Source of the DNA: Martelella alba
Lineage (GTDB): Bacteria > Pseudomonadota > Gammaproteobacteria > Enterobacterales > Enterobacteriaceae
Reading direction: 5' to 3'
Assembly (NCBI RefSeq): GCF_005217455.1
Contig: NZ_SZPQ01000035.1
Coordinates: forward strand, 1 to 51,653
Length of the DNA: 51,653 nucleotides
Below are positions 24,893 to 34,308 of this stretch, piece by piece (within the stretch, counting starts at the first letter, position 1; each line of letters begins with the position of its first letter). Below the pieces are notes generated by a model. That model had not been told where the DNA came from, did no database searches, and saw only the letters and a program-made list of their open reading frames with translations. Both the position numbers and the translations under genes were made by a program.

Positions 24893-26434
24893 ATGAATAC
24901 TGTTTTTTCAGGCGCACAAAAGTTAGGCAAGTCTTTCATGCTGCCCATTGCCGTCCTTCCCGCCGCGGGTCTGCTTCTGGGTATTGGCGGCGTTTTCTCG
25001 AACCCTATTACCATCGAAACCTACGCCTTTTTGGACAATGCGCTGTTACAGGCTGTTTTCACGCTAATGAAACAGTGCGGGAGCGCAGTATTCGATAACC
25101 TGCCATTACTGTTTGCCGTGGGCATCGCCATCGGGATGACCAATACGGATCGGGGGACGGCGGGGCTGGCCGCCGTACTTTCTTTCCTGGTCATGAATAA
25201 ATCCATCAACGCGATGCTGGTCATCACCCATTCGCTTGCGACAGACAACCTCGCCGGGCATGGCCAGGCATCCATCCTGGGCATCGTCACTTTGCAAACC
25301 GGTGTTCTGGGCGGCATTCTCAGCGGCCTTCTGACAGCCTGGCTACATAATCGCTATAACAAAGTCGCCTTGCCGCAGGTGTTGGCGTTTTTCAGCGGAT
25401 CGCGCTTTGTCCCCATCGTCGCGTCCTTCGCCGCCTTGTTTCTCGGTGTGCTTATGTTTTATCTCTGGCCGCCGATTCAAGCCGGTATCACGCATTTGGG
25501 CGGCGTTGTGGAAAAAACGGGGTATATCGGCACGCTTTTCTACGGCATGATTTTAAAATGCCTTATCCCGTTTGGGTTACATCATCTCTTTTACTTGCCG
25601 TTCTGGATGACCAGCATCGGTGGGGAAATGGTGGTTAACGGCACTTTGGTGCAAGGTACGCAGAAAATCTTTTTCGCCCAGTTGGCCGACCCTTCGGTAA
25701 CGCACTATTACATCGGCGTGTCCCGCTTTATGGCCGGCCGTTTCGCTGATTTCATGTTCGGGCTGCCCGGCGCGGCGCTGGCTATGTACCATTGCGCAAA
25801 AAAAGAAAATCGAAGAAGAGTCGCCGGCTTACTGCTTTCCGCCGCGTTGACCGCGTTCGTCACCGGAATAACTGAACCGCTGGAGTTTGCCTTCATGTTT
25901 ACCGCACCGCTTTTGTACGTGGTGCATATCGTCCTGACCGGTGTCGCGTTCATGCTGACGCACCTATTGGCGATTACCGTCGGCCAGACGTTCTCCGGCG
26001 GGTTGATTGACTTCCTGCTGTTCGGTGTATTGCAAGGCAACGCCAAAACCAACTGGGTGTTGATGCTGCCGCTGGGCGCGGTAATGTTTACGCTCTACTA
26101 CTGTTCATTCCGCTTTTTGATCCAATGGCGCCAATTGAAAACGCCGGGCCGCGAAGATGACGACGACACCGTAAATGCAGCTTCCGCGCCGGTCGGCACT
26201 GAGCGCGCGCAAGGCATCGTCGCCGCGCTGGGGGGAAAGCCGAACATCGTGGATGTCGATTGCTGCGCCACGCGCCTGCGCATCACGGTGAATGATCCAA
26301 CGTTGGTCAACACCGATGCCTTCAAGGCATTGGGGAGCCGGGGCGCCTTTGTCCATGGGCAAGGCGTACAGGTGGTTTATGGGCCGCATGTCACACTGAT
26401 AAAAAACGAAGTCGAAGAATTTATCGCTATCTGA
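24893..26434 (+). CDS. PTS sugar transporter subunit EIICB, glucose/maltose family
   Basis: This is a phosphotransferase permease that imports and phosphorylates a sugar, 513 residues. The EIIC domain (about 1-415) has ten or so hydrophobic segments and the conserved stretch GLHHLFYLPFW, then the family hallmark GITEPLEFAF. An acidic linker (EDDDDTV) leads to the EIIB domain (about 440-513) with the phosphorylated Cys in VDCCATRLRIT. It is related to PtsG and MalX; no EIIA is encoded here, so a general EIIA-Glc would be needed. Cotranscription with a sulfatase and an aldose epimerase suggests a sulfated or otherwise unusual hexose (inference). CRP-like and RpiR-like elements lie upstream. Confidence 0.9.
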   Translation: MNTVFSGAQKLGKSFMLPIAVLPAAGLLLGIGGVFSNPITIETYAFLDNALLQAVFTLMKQCGSAVFDNLPLLFAVGIAIGMTNTDRGTAGLAAVLSFLVMNKSINAMLVITHSLATDNLAGHGQASILGIVTLQTGVLGGILSGLLTAWLHNRYNKVALPQVLAFFSGSRFVPIVASFAALFLGVLMFYLWPPIQAGITHLGGVVEKTGYIGTLFYGMILKCLIPFGLHHLFYLPFWMTSIGGEMVVNGTLVQGTQKIFFAQLADPSVTHYYIGVSRFMAGRFADFMFGLPGAALAMYHCAKKENRRRVAGLLLSAALTAFVTGITEPLEFAFMFTAPLLYVVHIVLTGVAFMLTHLLAITVGQTFSGGLIDFLLFGVLQGNAKTNWVLMLPLGAVMFTLYYCSFRFLIQWRQLKTPGREDDDDTVNAASAPVGTERAQGIVAALGGKPNIVDVDCCATRLRITVNDPTLVNTDAFKALGSRGAFVHGQGVQVVYGPHVTLIKNEVEEFIAI

Positions 26435-26454
26435 TTGTTATCAAGGATCGTCTA

Positions 26455-28215
26455 ATGAAAGCTGTCATGTTGATGTTCGATACATTGACTCGCCATCACC
26501 TATCCCCATACGGTGGGGATGCCATCACGCCGAATTTCACCCGTCTGGCGCAATAGTCTGTCCGGTTTGATAATTTCTACGTTGGCAGCATGCCTTGCAT
26601 GCCCGCGCGCCGGGAACTGCACACCGGGCGCTATAACTTTTTGCATCGCAGTTGGGGACCGCTTGAGCCGTTTGATTTTTCCATGGCGCAGGCCCTTGAC
26701 CAACACGGGGTACATACGCATCTGGTCACCGACCATAAACACTATTGGCGAGACGGCGGCGCAACGTACCATACCCGCTATTCGACCTTTGAGTTTATCC
26801 GCGGCCAGGAAGGCGACTGCTGGAAAGGACAGGTGGCCAAACCTGGCGTTTCCTATCGTGGTCTGGAAGACGAAAACACGCGTAAACGCCGCAATAAACG
26901 CATTACCCAGGATATGATCAACCGCGCCTGGATGCCCACACAGCATGAGCGCTACACAGACCGCACCATTTCGGCGGGGCTGGAATTCATCGACATGAAC
27001 AAGGGGCAGGACAACTGGTTTTTGCAAATCGAGTGTTTCGATCCCCACGAGCCCTTCTTCGTGCCTGAAAAGTATCTGGCGCTTTACGGCTGCAAGCCGG
27101 AAGACTTCGATGGCTGGGTACCCTACTACTGCGCCAGCGAAAGCCCGGAGCATGCAACGAAAGTCAGGAAGTTTTATCAGGCGCTGGTCACCATGTGCGA
27201 CGATTATCTCGGCCAGGTCATGGATCGGCTGAAAGCGCACGGGTTATGGGACGATACCCTGTTCATCGTCTGCACGGACCACGGATTCCTGCTGGGCGAG
27301 CACCAGTGGTGGGGCAAGAATATCATGCCGGTGTACAATGAAATCGCCAATACGCCATTTTTCATTCGCGATCCGCGCTGCGGCATCGAGGGAGAACGGC
27401 GCGGCGCATTGGCGCAGACCATCGATATTCCGGCGACCATCCTGGATTATTTCGCTGTTCCCCTGCCGCCGACCATGCAGGGCCGGCCGCTTCGCCCCGC
27501 CATCGAAAACGACCATCCCGTGCGGGAATACGCGCTATATGGCTATTATGGCGGCCATGTGAACATCACCGACGGGCAATATGTTTACATGCGCAGTCCC
27601 CGGGATAACGATAAGCGTAATCTGTACGAATACACGCTGATGCCTACCCGTATCGACAGCCCCTTCGCCATCGGGGAATTACGCGAAATCACCATCCATC
27701 CCGGTTTTGATTTTACGCAAGGCGCGCAGGTCATGAAAATACCCGCCGCGTTCGGCTATCTGAATGCTTACCGCTATGGCGATAAGCTGTTTAACGTCGT
27801 GGACGATCCGCAACAAAAACAGGTTCTTGAAGACCCGTCACGCGCTTTGCGCTACGCCCGGCAAATCGTGGCGATGATGCGGGATAACGACGCGCCGCCG
27901 GAGCTGTACCACCGATTTCGGCTAGACTCGCTGACCTTGGAGCAGGAACAGCGTGATCAGGATCGTTACCACCATTACGAGGAACTGCAAGGCACCGGAC
28001 TGGGGTGCGCTCACCGCGGCGTTTTCGAGGCGCTGCTGCTGCTGCTGTCGGCCGCGGAAAAAAACGGCGCGTCGCGCCACTACGTTCTGGAAGCGGCGAG
28101 ACCGGCGGTCACACTCCGGGAAGCCGATATTTTCCGATTGATCGCCGCCTGTTTCCCACAAAAGCAACAACGAGAACTGGTTTATCAGGTTCGGTTGCTA
28201 TTGCGCATCGATTGA
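26455..28215 (+). pseudogene. cytoplasmic sulfatase interrupted by an in-frame TAG at codon 34
   Basis: From ATG 26455, 20 bases after the PTS gene, the frame starts MKAVMLMFDTLTRHHLSPYG, a sulfatase N-terminus with its metal-ligand Asp. It reaches TAG at 26554-26556 and continues in the same frame as SVRFDNFYVGSMPCMPARRE to 28215. The formylglycine motif CMPAR follows the stop by about 16 codons. Later blocks (HLVTDHKHYW, CFDPHEPFF, CTDHGFLLGEHQWWGK) are intact. The full length would be 586 codons. Sense family members usually have a basic residue at this position, and AAG-to-TAG or CAG-to-TAG would explain the codon. A restart at ATG 26590 would keep the rest of the motif set but lose the first metal ligand. 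No signal peptide is present. Confidence 0.85.
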
Positions 28216-28223
28216 GTATTGAT

Positions 28224-29138
28224 ATGACTATCCTTACGCTCGACAACCGCATGCTAACGTTGTCAGTGCGGCTTCAGGGCGCGGAAATGTGCGGCTTGAC
28301 GGAGAACGCCGCCGGGCGGAGCCGTCACTGGCTATGGCGGCCAGGCGAGACCGGCTGGCAAAGCAGCGCGCCAATTCTGTTTCCCATCGTCGGGCAGTTG
28401 CGTCATAACGGTGTTTACTATGCGGGACAATTCTGGCCGCTGCCGGCGCACGGATTTTTGCGCCGGCAGCCGTTTACACTGGTGGAACAGCGCAAGGATC
28501 GGTTACGCCTTTGCTGTAGCGACAGCGAAGAAACCCGGCGATTGTGGCCTTTTCGCTGGGGCCTTCTCGTCGCGTTTAAGCTGTATGACCGGCAGGTGTG
28601 CGTCACTTATCGGTTGACCAACCGCGGCGATACGCCGCTGTGGTTTTCGCTGGGGTCGCATCCCGGATTTGCGTTGCCTATCCATCGGTATCCCGGATGG
28701 AAGATCGGTTTTCATTCGCCGGCCTGCCGCGGTCCCTGGCCGACTTACCGCCGCACGCTGGCGATTGCAGCCGATGCGGATACCCCGCGTGTTAGCGAAC
28801 TGCCGCTCAGTGACGAGACCTTTCGCAATGGGGCGCTCTATTTCAGCAGGGCGGAACAGCAACGTCTTGATATTATCGATCCGCGTGGTCACACGGCATT
28901 GCGCTTCAACACCGGAGATCACCCCTGGTTGGCGCTGTGGTCGCAACCGGGCGCCGACTTGCTGTGCATCGAACCCTTGTTTGGTACCACGGACGCGCCG
29001 GACGCCAACGGACAACTGCAACACAAACGGGGTATTCAACAATTGTCGGCGGGGGATACGTTCTATTGCCGGTATAGTTTTACCGTCATTCCCGGCGCTG
29101 GCGAAGAAGGCGGTTGGAATGCCCAAATTATGGAATAA
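28224..29138 (+). CDS. aldose 1-epimerase family protein
   Basis: This is a mutarotase-fold enzyme of 304 residues that probably interconverts anomers of the sugar handled by this operon. Typical elements are SAPILFPIVGQLRHNGVYY, PAHGFLRRQPF (the His conserved in the LacX/YihR-like group), LGSHPGFALPI and ALWSQPGADLLCIEPLFGTTD. I chose ATG 28224, eight bases after the sulfatase stop; it has only a weak ribosome site, so coupling to upstream translation is likely. If the upstream amber codon ends translation early, polarity on this gene is possible. Confidence 0.85.
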   Translation: MTILTLDNRMLTLSVRLQGAEMCGLTENAAGRSRHWLWRPGETGWQSSAPILFPIVGQLRHNGVYYAGQFWPLPAHGFLRRQPFTLVEQRKDRLRLCCSDSEETRRLWPFRWGLLVAFKLYDRQVCVTYRLTNRGDTPLWFSLGSHPGFALPIHRYPGWKIGFHSPACRGPWPTYRRTLAIAADADTPRVSELPLSDETFRNGALYFSRAEQQRLDIIDPRGHTALRFNTGDHPWLALWSQPGADLLCIEPLFGTTDAPDANGQLQHKRGIQQLSAGDTFYCRYSFTVIPGAGEEGGWNAQIME

Positions 29139-29176
29139 TGATGGGCCCTATTTTCAGGGTGGATGAGATCACCTTC

Positions 29177-30073
29177 ATGAGCATCAATAAAGACAATGTC
29201 CGTGTTTATATCGCCAATATCCTAAGCGGGTTAAGCGCCACCAATTGCCATGTCGCCGACTTCGTATTGCAAAATCCAAGCACGGTGGTGCAATTGCCGG
29301 TCAAGAAGCTGGCTGAGAAAGTCGGCGTCAGCGAGGCGACCATTGTGCGGTTTTGCAAGCACATCGGCTATGACGGATTGCTGGATCTGAAAAGCGCGCT
29401 CAAACGTGAACTGTTGAGCGAAAACGATTTGCCGCTACCGGCAACGCCGGAAATCTTGATGAACGATACGCGTTACGATGTGGCGCAAAAAATCTCCATG
29501 ACCATTGATAAAACCGTTCAGGAAACTATCGCCTTGCTGGATATGCAGAAGGTTAAGCAGTTGGCTGCGCTGTTTATTTCCGCACGCCGGGTAATGTTCA
29601 TTGGTTTTGGCGCATCCGGCTTAGCCGCGCTGGAGGCCCGCGATAAAATGAATCGCATCGGTATTGACTCCGATGCGTTTATCGACCGTTTTGCGATGAC
29701 GCTCAAACTGACCAACCTGAAAACCGACGATCTGGTCGTGGCCTTTTCCCATTCCGGCGAAACGCCGGAAGTCGTCAACGCCTTCCGGCTGGCGGAAAAA
29801 GCGGGCGCGACCCGTCTGGCCATTACGCACAACACCCACTCGCCTCTCACGCAACTGGCCCACCATATCTTACTGACCTGCGGTGAAAGCGAGCAATATC
29901 AAGGGGATTCAATTGGTACCCGGATTTCGCAATTGTTTATGATCGAATTTCTCTGTACGGAAATCACCAAGCAAAGCTTCAAAGACTTCTCCAGTCAAAG
30001 TATTTCCATAAAAGAGTTGCTGATAAAAGAACGGATTAAGAACCAATCACCCGACGCCAACCCAGCATCATGA
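29177..30073 (+). CDS. RpiR-family transcriptional regulator (HTH plus SIS domain)
   Basis: This is a sugar-phosphate-responsive regulator of 298 residues. The N-terminal RpiR helix-turn-helix is evident (VVQLPVKKLAEKVGVSEATI, VRFCKHIGYDG). The C-terminal SIS domain begins near residue 115 with RVMFIGFGASG and includes VAFSHSGETPEVVNAFRLA, the phosphosugar-binding loop. It is the last gene of the PTS-sulfatase-epimerase unit, 38 bases after the epimerase. The likely target is the inverted repeat at 24838-24856. The inducer would be the phosphorylated product of the PTS (inference). Confidence 0.9.
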   Translation: MSINKDNVRVYIANILSGLSATNCHVADFVLQNPSTVVQLPVKKLAEKVGVSEATIVRFCKHIGYDGLLDLKSALKRELLSENDLPLPATPEILMNDTRYDVAQKISMTIDKTVQETIALLDMQKVKQLAALFISARRVMFIGFGASGLAALEARDKMNRIGIDSDAFIDRFAMTLKLTNLKTDDLVVAFSHSGETPEVVNAFRLAEKAGATRLAITHNTHSPLTQLAHHILLTCGESEQYQGDSIGTRISQLFMIEFLCTEITKQSFKDFSSQSISIKELLIKERIKNQSPDANPAS

Positions 30074-30480
30074 TCTCGACGGGTTACACCCCACATGGCT
30101 TGCGGGCAAACCGCCTTCACTCGCCCCCGTTGCGCGGCGGGCTAAAGGCCAGTGGGCGGTAAGTGATCCGGTTTCTCACAGAAAACACGCCACACAACTC
30201 GTAGCGTTTATTTTTCCCTATTAAACAGCAGATCAATCTTGTTATTGAAACTGCGATAATGCGCAATGTGATATTTTATATATTTATATAATATAATATT
30301 GTATAATGATGACATAAAAACCGGGAACGCCCTCCGACGCACCGACAAGCTGTGCGACATGGCATTGTTTATCGCGGGTTTTCACGATTCGGCTACCGAT
30401 ACCGTCTGATACGCGCATCCGATGGGATCACCCGTAGTCGAGCAAAGGTATTGATTGTTTCAGATAGGAAGGATTTGAAC
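30074..30480. other. intergenic region upstream of the CoA-disulfide reductase
   Basis: I see no gene. Positions 30268-30312 are extremely AT-rich (TATATTTATATAATATAATA) and contain several TATAAT-like hexamers, the likely promoter of the downstream reductase. The leader after that is about 165 bases. No clear operator was recognised. Confidence 0.45.
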
Positions 30481-32157
30481 ATGCGGAAAATCAAGATTGT
30501 GATAGTCGGCGGCGTGGCTGGCGGCGCCTCGGCGGCGGTAAGGGCCAGGCGTTTATCCGAAACGGCTGAAATTATCCTGCTGGAACGCGGCCCCTATGTT
30601 TCGTTTGCCAACTGTGGCCTGCCTTACCACATTGGCGGGGAGATCACCGATCGCCAGCAACTGCTTATGAAAACGCCGCAGGATTTTATCCAGCGCTTTA
30701 ACATTGATGTGCGTGTTAATCATCAGGTATTGCAGATCGAGGCGGGTCAGAAACGGGTGCATGTCAGGAATGCGCAAACAGGCGAGGTTTACCAGGAGCA
30801 CTATGACCGGCTATTATTGAGTACCGGCGCCAATCCCGTGCGTCCTCCCCTGCCGGGCATTGATCTGCCTGGCGTATTCACGTTACGCACCGTACCGGAT
30901 ATGGACAGCATTCTGGCGCATATCCACCAGCGTCCGATCACGCATGCCACGGTCGTGGGGGGCGGCTTCATCGGTCTGGAGATGGTGGAGGCATTGGTCA
31001 ATCTGGGCATATCCGTCACTTTGCTGGAGTTGGCGACGCAAGTGATGGCGCCGGTTGATGGCGAGATGGCCGCCATGATACAGCAGATCCTCGGGCAAAA
31101 GGGCGTTGATTTACGCTTGGAAACCGGTTTGACGGCGATAACGCCAGTCGATAATGGTCAGAAATTGCAGCTCAGCTTAAATACTAACCAGCAATTGACA
31201 ACAGGTATGGTGTTGCTGGCCATCGGCGTGAAACCGGATACCCAATTGGCCAGAAGCGCCGAATTAACGTTGGGGCCTCGCGGAGGGATCCAGGTTGATG
31301 AGTTTATGCGCACATCAGATCCCGACATCTATGCGGTGGGCGATGTGGCGGAAACGGCGGAATGGGTCACCGGCGACGCGATATTGGCGCCGTTGGCGGG
31401 GCCGGCCAATCGTCAGGGACGTATAGCGGCCGGGAACATGTTAGGCGGATGCTATCGCTATCGGCGCAGTCAGGCGACGGCCATCTGTAAAGTGTTCGAC
31501 TACGCCATAGCCAACGTCGGATTGAATGAAAAAACCTTACGGCGTTTGAACATGAACTATGAAAAAGTCTATGTCCACGCCGCTCACCATGCCGGCTATT
31601 ACCCTGGAAGCTTCCCCATTTCGCTGAAGTTGCTGTTTTCCCCCGATACCGGCGATATCTTGGGCGCGCAAGCCGTGGGTAAAGCGGGTATTGACAAATG
31701 TATCGATGTACTGGCGATTGCGCAGCGATCCAACTTAAAAGTGCAGGATCTGGAAGATGTCGAACTGTGTTACGCCCCGCCTTTCAACAGCGCCCGCGAT
31801 GTGGTCAATCAGATTGGCATGCTGGCAAGCAATGTCATCAATGGCGATACCCGGGTATGCCACGTGGACGACATTCTGAACCTTGATCCGTTGCGCCAAT
31901 GCCTATTGGATGTGCGCACGGCAAACGAATTGAAAACCTTGGGCGCCTTCCCGGGGGCATTGCATATCCCCGTGGACGAGTTACGTTCACGGCTTGGCGA
32001 GTTGCCAAAAGAGAAAGAAATCCTCATCAGTTGTCAATCCGGTTTACGCGGACATGTCGCCTACCGATTACTGGCGCAGCAGGGGTTCCGGGCAAGGAAT
32101 CTTTCCGGGGGCTATAAAACCTATCAGTTATCTCTGGCGGCGCGGCGAGAGCGGTGA
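30481..32157 (+). CDS. CoA-disulfide reductase / NADH oxidase with C-terminal rhodanese domain
   Basis: This FAD- and pyridine-nucleotide-dependent reductase is of the CoADR-RHD type, 558 residues. The FAD site is IVIVGGVAGGASAA (6-19), the single redox Cys is in SFANCGLPYHIGG (Cys45), the second Rossmann motif is VVGGGFIGLEM and the second FAD motif is DIYAVGDVAE. The C-terminal rhodanese domain (about 470-555) carries its Cys in LISCQSGLRGH. Enzymes of this kind reduce CoA disulfide, CoA persulfides, sulfur or oxygen. AGGAAGG eight bases ahead selects ATG 30481. It stands alone. Its nearness to sulfatase operons hints at sulfur metabolism, but desulfation yields sulfate, not sulfane sulfur, so the link is weak. 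Confidence 0.88.
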   Translation: MRKIKIVIVGGVAGGASAAVRARRLSETAEIILLERGPYVSFANCGLPYHIGGEITDRQQLLMKTPQDFIQRFNIDVRVNHQVLQIEAGQKRVHVRNAQTGEVYQEHYDRLLLSTGANPVRPPLPGIDLPGVFTLRTVPDMDSILAHIHQRPITHATVVGGGFIGLEMVEALVNLGISVTLLELATQVMAPVDGEMAAMIQQILGQKGVDLRLETGLTAITPVDNGQKLQLSLNTNQQLTTGMVLLAIGVKPDTQLARSAELTLGPRGGIQVDEFMRTSDPDIYAVGDVAETAEWVTGDAILAPLAGPANRQGRIAAGNMLGGCYRYRRSQATAICKVFDYAIANVGLNEKTLRRLNMNYEKVYVHAAHHAGYYPGSFPISLKLLFSPDTGDILGAQAVGKAGIDKCIDVLAIAQRSNLKVQDLEDVELCYAPPFNSARDVVNQIGMLASNVINGDTRVCHVDDILNLDPLRQCLLDVRTANELKTLGAFPGALHIPVDELRSRLGELPKEKEILISCQSGLRGHVAYRLLAQQGFRARNLSGGYKTYQLSLAARRER

Positions 32158-32270
32158 TGTCAGGCAAAGGCAAGCAGCGGCCGACCCTCGCCCGAGGATA
32201 AGCATCAATCACAACTTACCAGGGCGCGTCTGCCTGTAACGTGGCGCGCGCCGGTGGCCAAGGCATTTCT

Positions 32271-33083
32271 TCACTTTTCAAATCCCGGCGACATTGCCGC
32301 TTTTCGCCTGGCCGGCAAAAAGGGATGGACCAGGAATTGGTAAGCGGCTCCGCCAACCACGCCGCCGATAAGCGGCGCGACTATCGGGACGTACCAGTAG
32401 TTATCAGGTGAGGGCAGGGCGGAACTGCCCCAACCGGCGAAAAAGCAAAACAGCCTGGGGCCGAAGTCGCGGGCGGGATTGATCGCCCAGGCTTCCAGAT
32501 AGCCCATCGACGCGCCGATCGCCGCAACGATAAAACCGATAATCAACGCGCCGGAATTCGCGCCGGGCGCTTGCTCGTTATATTGTTCAGTGACGGCGAA
32601 AATACCGAAAATCAAGAAGGCGGTCAGTATGATCTGATCGCTGAACGCGTGCATCGGCGTGATGGCCAGACCCGGGTGGGTAAAGAAAACGCCCGCCGCC
32701 CCGCCGTCCAAACGGGTCAAATGATGCAGGGCATTGAAGTGATCGATCACCGGCACATAGAGGATATAAACGATGACGGCCCCGAGGAACGCCCCCACTG
32801 TCTGGGCAAAACAATAGGGCAGCACTTTCTTCCATGGAAAGTTTCGATAAAGCGCCAGCGCGAGCGTTACCGCCGGGTTGGCATGGCATCCGCTGACGGA
32901 TGCCGTGGTGTAAATGGCGATGGTGACGGCGAGTCCCCAGGCGATACATACTCCCCAATACGCTTGCAAATAGGGACTGGGATCATAAAGGATATACATG
33001 GCTGCGACGCTATCGCCGAAGGCAATGATAATCAGCATGGCGATAGCTTCTGCTATAAGCTCGCCTAATAATGTATTTTTCAT
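32271..33083 (-). CDS. aquaglyceroporin (GlpF-type MIP channel)
   Basis: This is an inner-membrane channel of the major intrinsic protein family, 270 residues with six membrane helices. The two half-helix motifs are NPAVT (in GCHANPAVTLALALY) and NPARD (in AWAINPARDFGPR). The Asp after the second NPA is the hallmark of glycerol facilitators as opposed to water-only channels. GAGGA eight bases before selects ATG 33083. It converges with the reductase gene and has no glpK beside it, so the polyol carried is uncertain. Confidence 0.9.
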   Translation of the reverse strand: MKNTLLGELIAEAIAMLIIIAFGDSVAAMYILYDPSPYLQAYWGVCIAWGLAVTIAIYTTASVSGCHANPAVTLALALYRNFPWKKVLPYCFAQTVGAFLGAVIVYILYVPVIDHFNALHHLTRLDGGAAGVFFTHPGLAITPMHAFSDQIILTAFLIFGIFAVTEQYNEQAPGANSGALIIGFIVAAIGASMGYLEAWAINPARDFGPRLFCFFAGWGSSALPSPDNYWYVPIVAPLIGGVVGGAAYQFLVHPFLPARRKAAMSPGFEK

Positions 33084-34308
33084 GTTTTCTATCCTCAGAT
33101 TAAATTGGTACTTGTCTGTCAATAACGACAATCTCACTACGCGGGCGTTGGACTGAAATGCGTTACTGCCCGACCGCCTGTCGCCGAGGGGTAAAAAACC
33201 GTCTCTGCCGAACAGCAGATAATTTGGGGTCTTGTTTTTCGCGGCGGATGTTGAATCCGCGGTCGCCATTAGCCGGTGGGCTTATTTGCCCTTCGGCGAT
33301 GGCGGGTGGATTTGGGCCAGCGGACAAACCTGACGAGGGGGGAAATCGAAGGTAAGGCGACTCTCGCTTTGCCGCGGGGGACTATAGCGTACGGGCATGA
33401 CAAACCGGCCGGCACGGGATGGACAGGGCGAACCAAACGGGGTTGCCCGGCGCGCGGCAGCGCCGGAAACCGCCGTCTCAGGGAAAGAGCGCACATTGAC
33501 CGATAGCGTTCGCCGGCCATGCTGAAGGTATCAGATGCCATTCCCGCCCCCTCTCTTTTCCGCCCATTGGCCGGTTGGCGGGCGGCTTTATCAATGGCGC
33601 CCACGTCCGGCGACGTGTCCGAAACGATTAACACAAATGTTGTGTTGAGGTTAACTTGACCGATAAGGAATGTTTATAGCTCATAAACGAAAATAAAATG
33701 CGCGATTTAATCCATTTCTGTGATTGACATCATTTTATAAATTGTTAAGACGACCCCATCGGCTGGGCGGACTGCCCCCTCCGGGAGCAACGATCGGGAC
33801 CCTGTTTACCCCCGTGACGGATGACATGGGCAATTACCGCCTGGGTAAGATGGCGTTTGGTGGTTGTCAGATAAACATTGTTGGTTTATTCTCAAGGTGG
33901 AGATGGCATTCCTCCCGCCGTAGTAAAGGCCAACCGCAACAATTGCTGATGATGCCTGCCTTATGATTTTCTTCCTTTGGCGCGAGGCCAGGAAGGGGCA
34001 GGTGGCTATCAGGTCTTCCATCCTGCCCCTTATCCGGTTCAGATGCGGGGTGTGGCGATGGCTCATGAGTTGATTTCCCCCTTAGGCAAGCGTTTTTCGA
34101 CATCGGCGAAGGATTGCGACAGACGACGCGACGTCGTCTTATCCGCCGGAGTCGCGATCAGGATATATTTCGTTTTCCTTTTGTTCCCTTTTACATCGCT
34201 TAGCGCCTTCGTTCTTGGGGTTCAGCGGTCGCCGGGGATATCCCACGGGGGATATCCCCGGGCTATCCGTATGCCGTTGCCACTCTTCAACCGTCGCTGA
34301 GCGTCGCC
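33084..34308. other. 1.2-kb region without a recognisable gene ahead of the hydrogenase-like operon
   Basis: I found no supportable coding sequence on either strand; the open frames here are short and lack family features. Positions 33640-33755 are AT-rich (with TTGACA at 33725 and TTTATAAATTG soon after) and could be a promoter. A perfect 13-base hairpin lies at 34232-34261. No -24/-12 sigma-54 promoter of the kind that drives hyc/hyf operons was seen. The length suggests either a long leader or decayed DNA. Confidence 0.4.
34232..34261. repeat. perfect GC-rich hairpin upstream of the hyfC-like gene
   Basis: CCGGGGATATCCC (34232-34244) and GGGATATCCCCGG (34249-34261) are perfect inverted copies with an ACGG loop. 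Each arm is itself a palindrome around GGGATATCCC. It lies 47 bases before the first gene of the complex. There is no U-run on either side, so it is not an intrinsic terminator. A leader structure or a tandem operator is possible. Confidence 0.6.

Noticed and set aside
33084-34308. Sigma-54 / FhlA-type promoter before the hydrogenase-like operon
   Set aside because: I found no TGGCAC-N5-TTGC match of acceptable quality, so hyf-like regulation is not supported.
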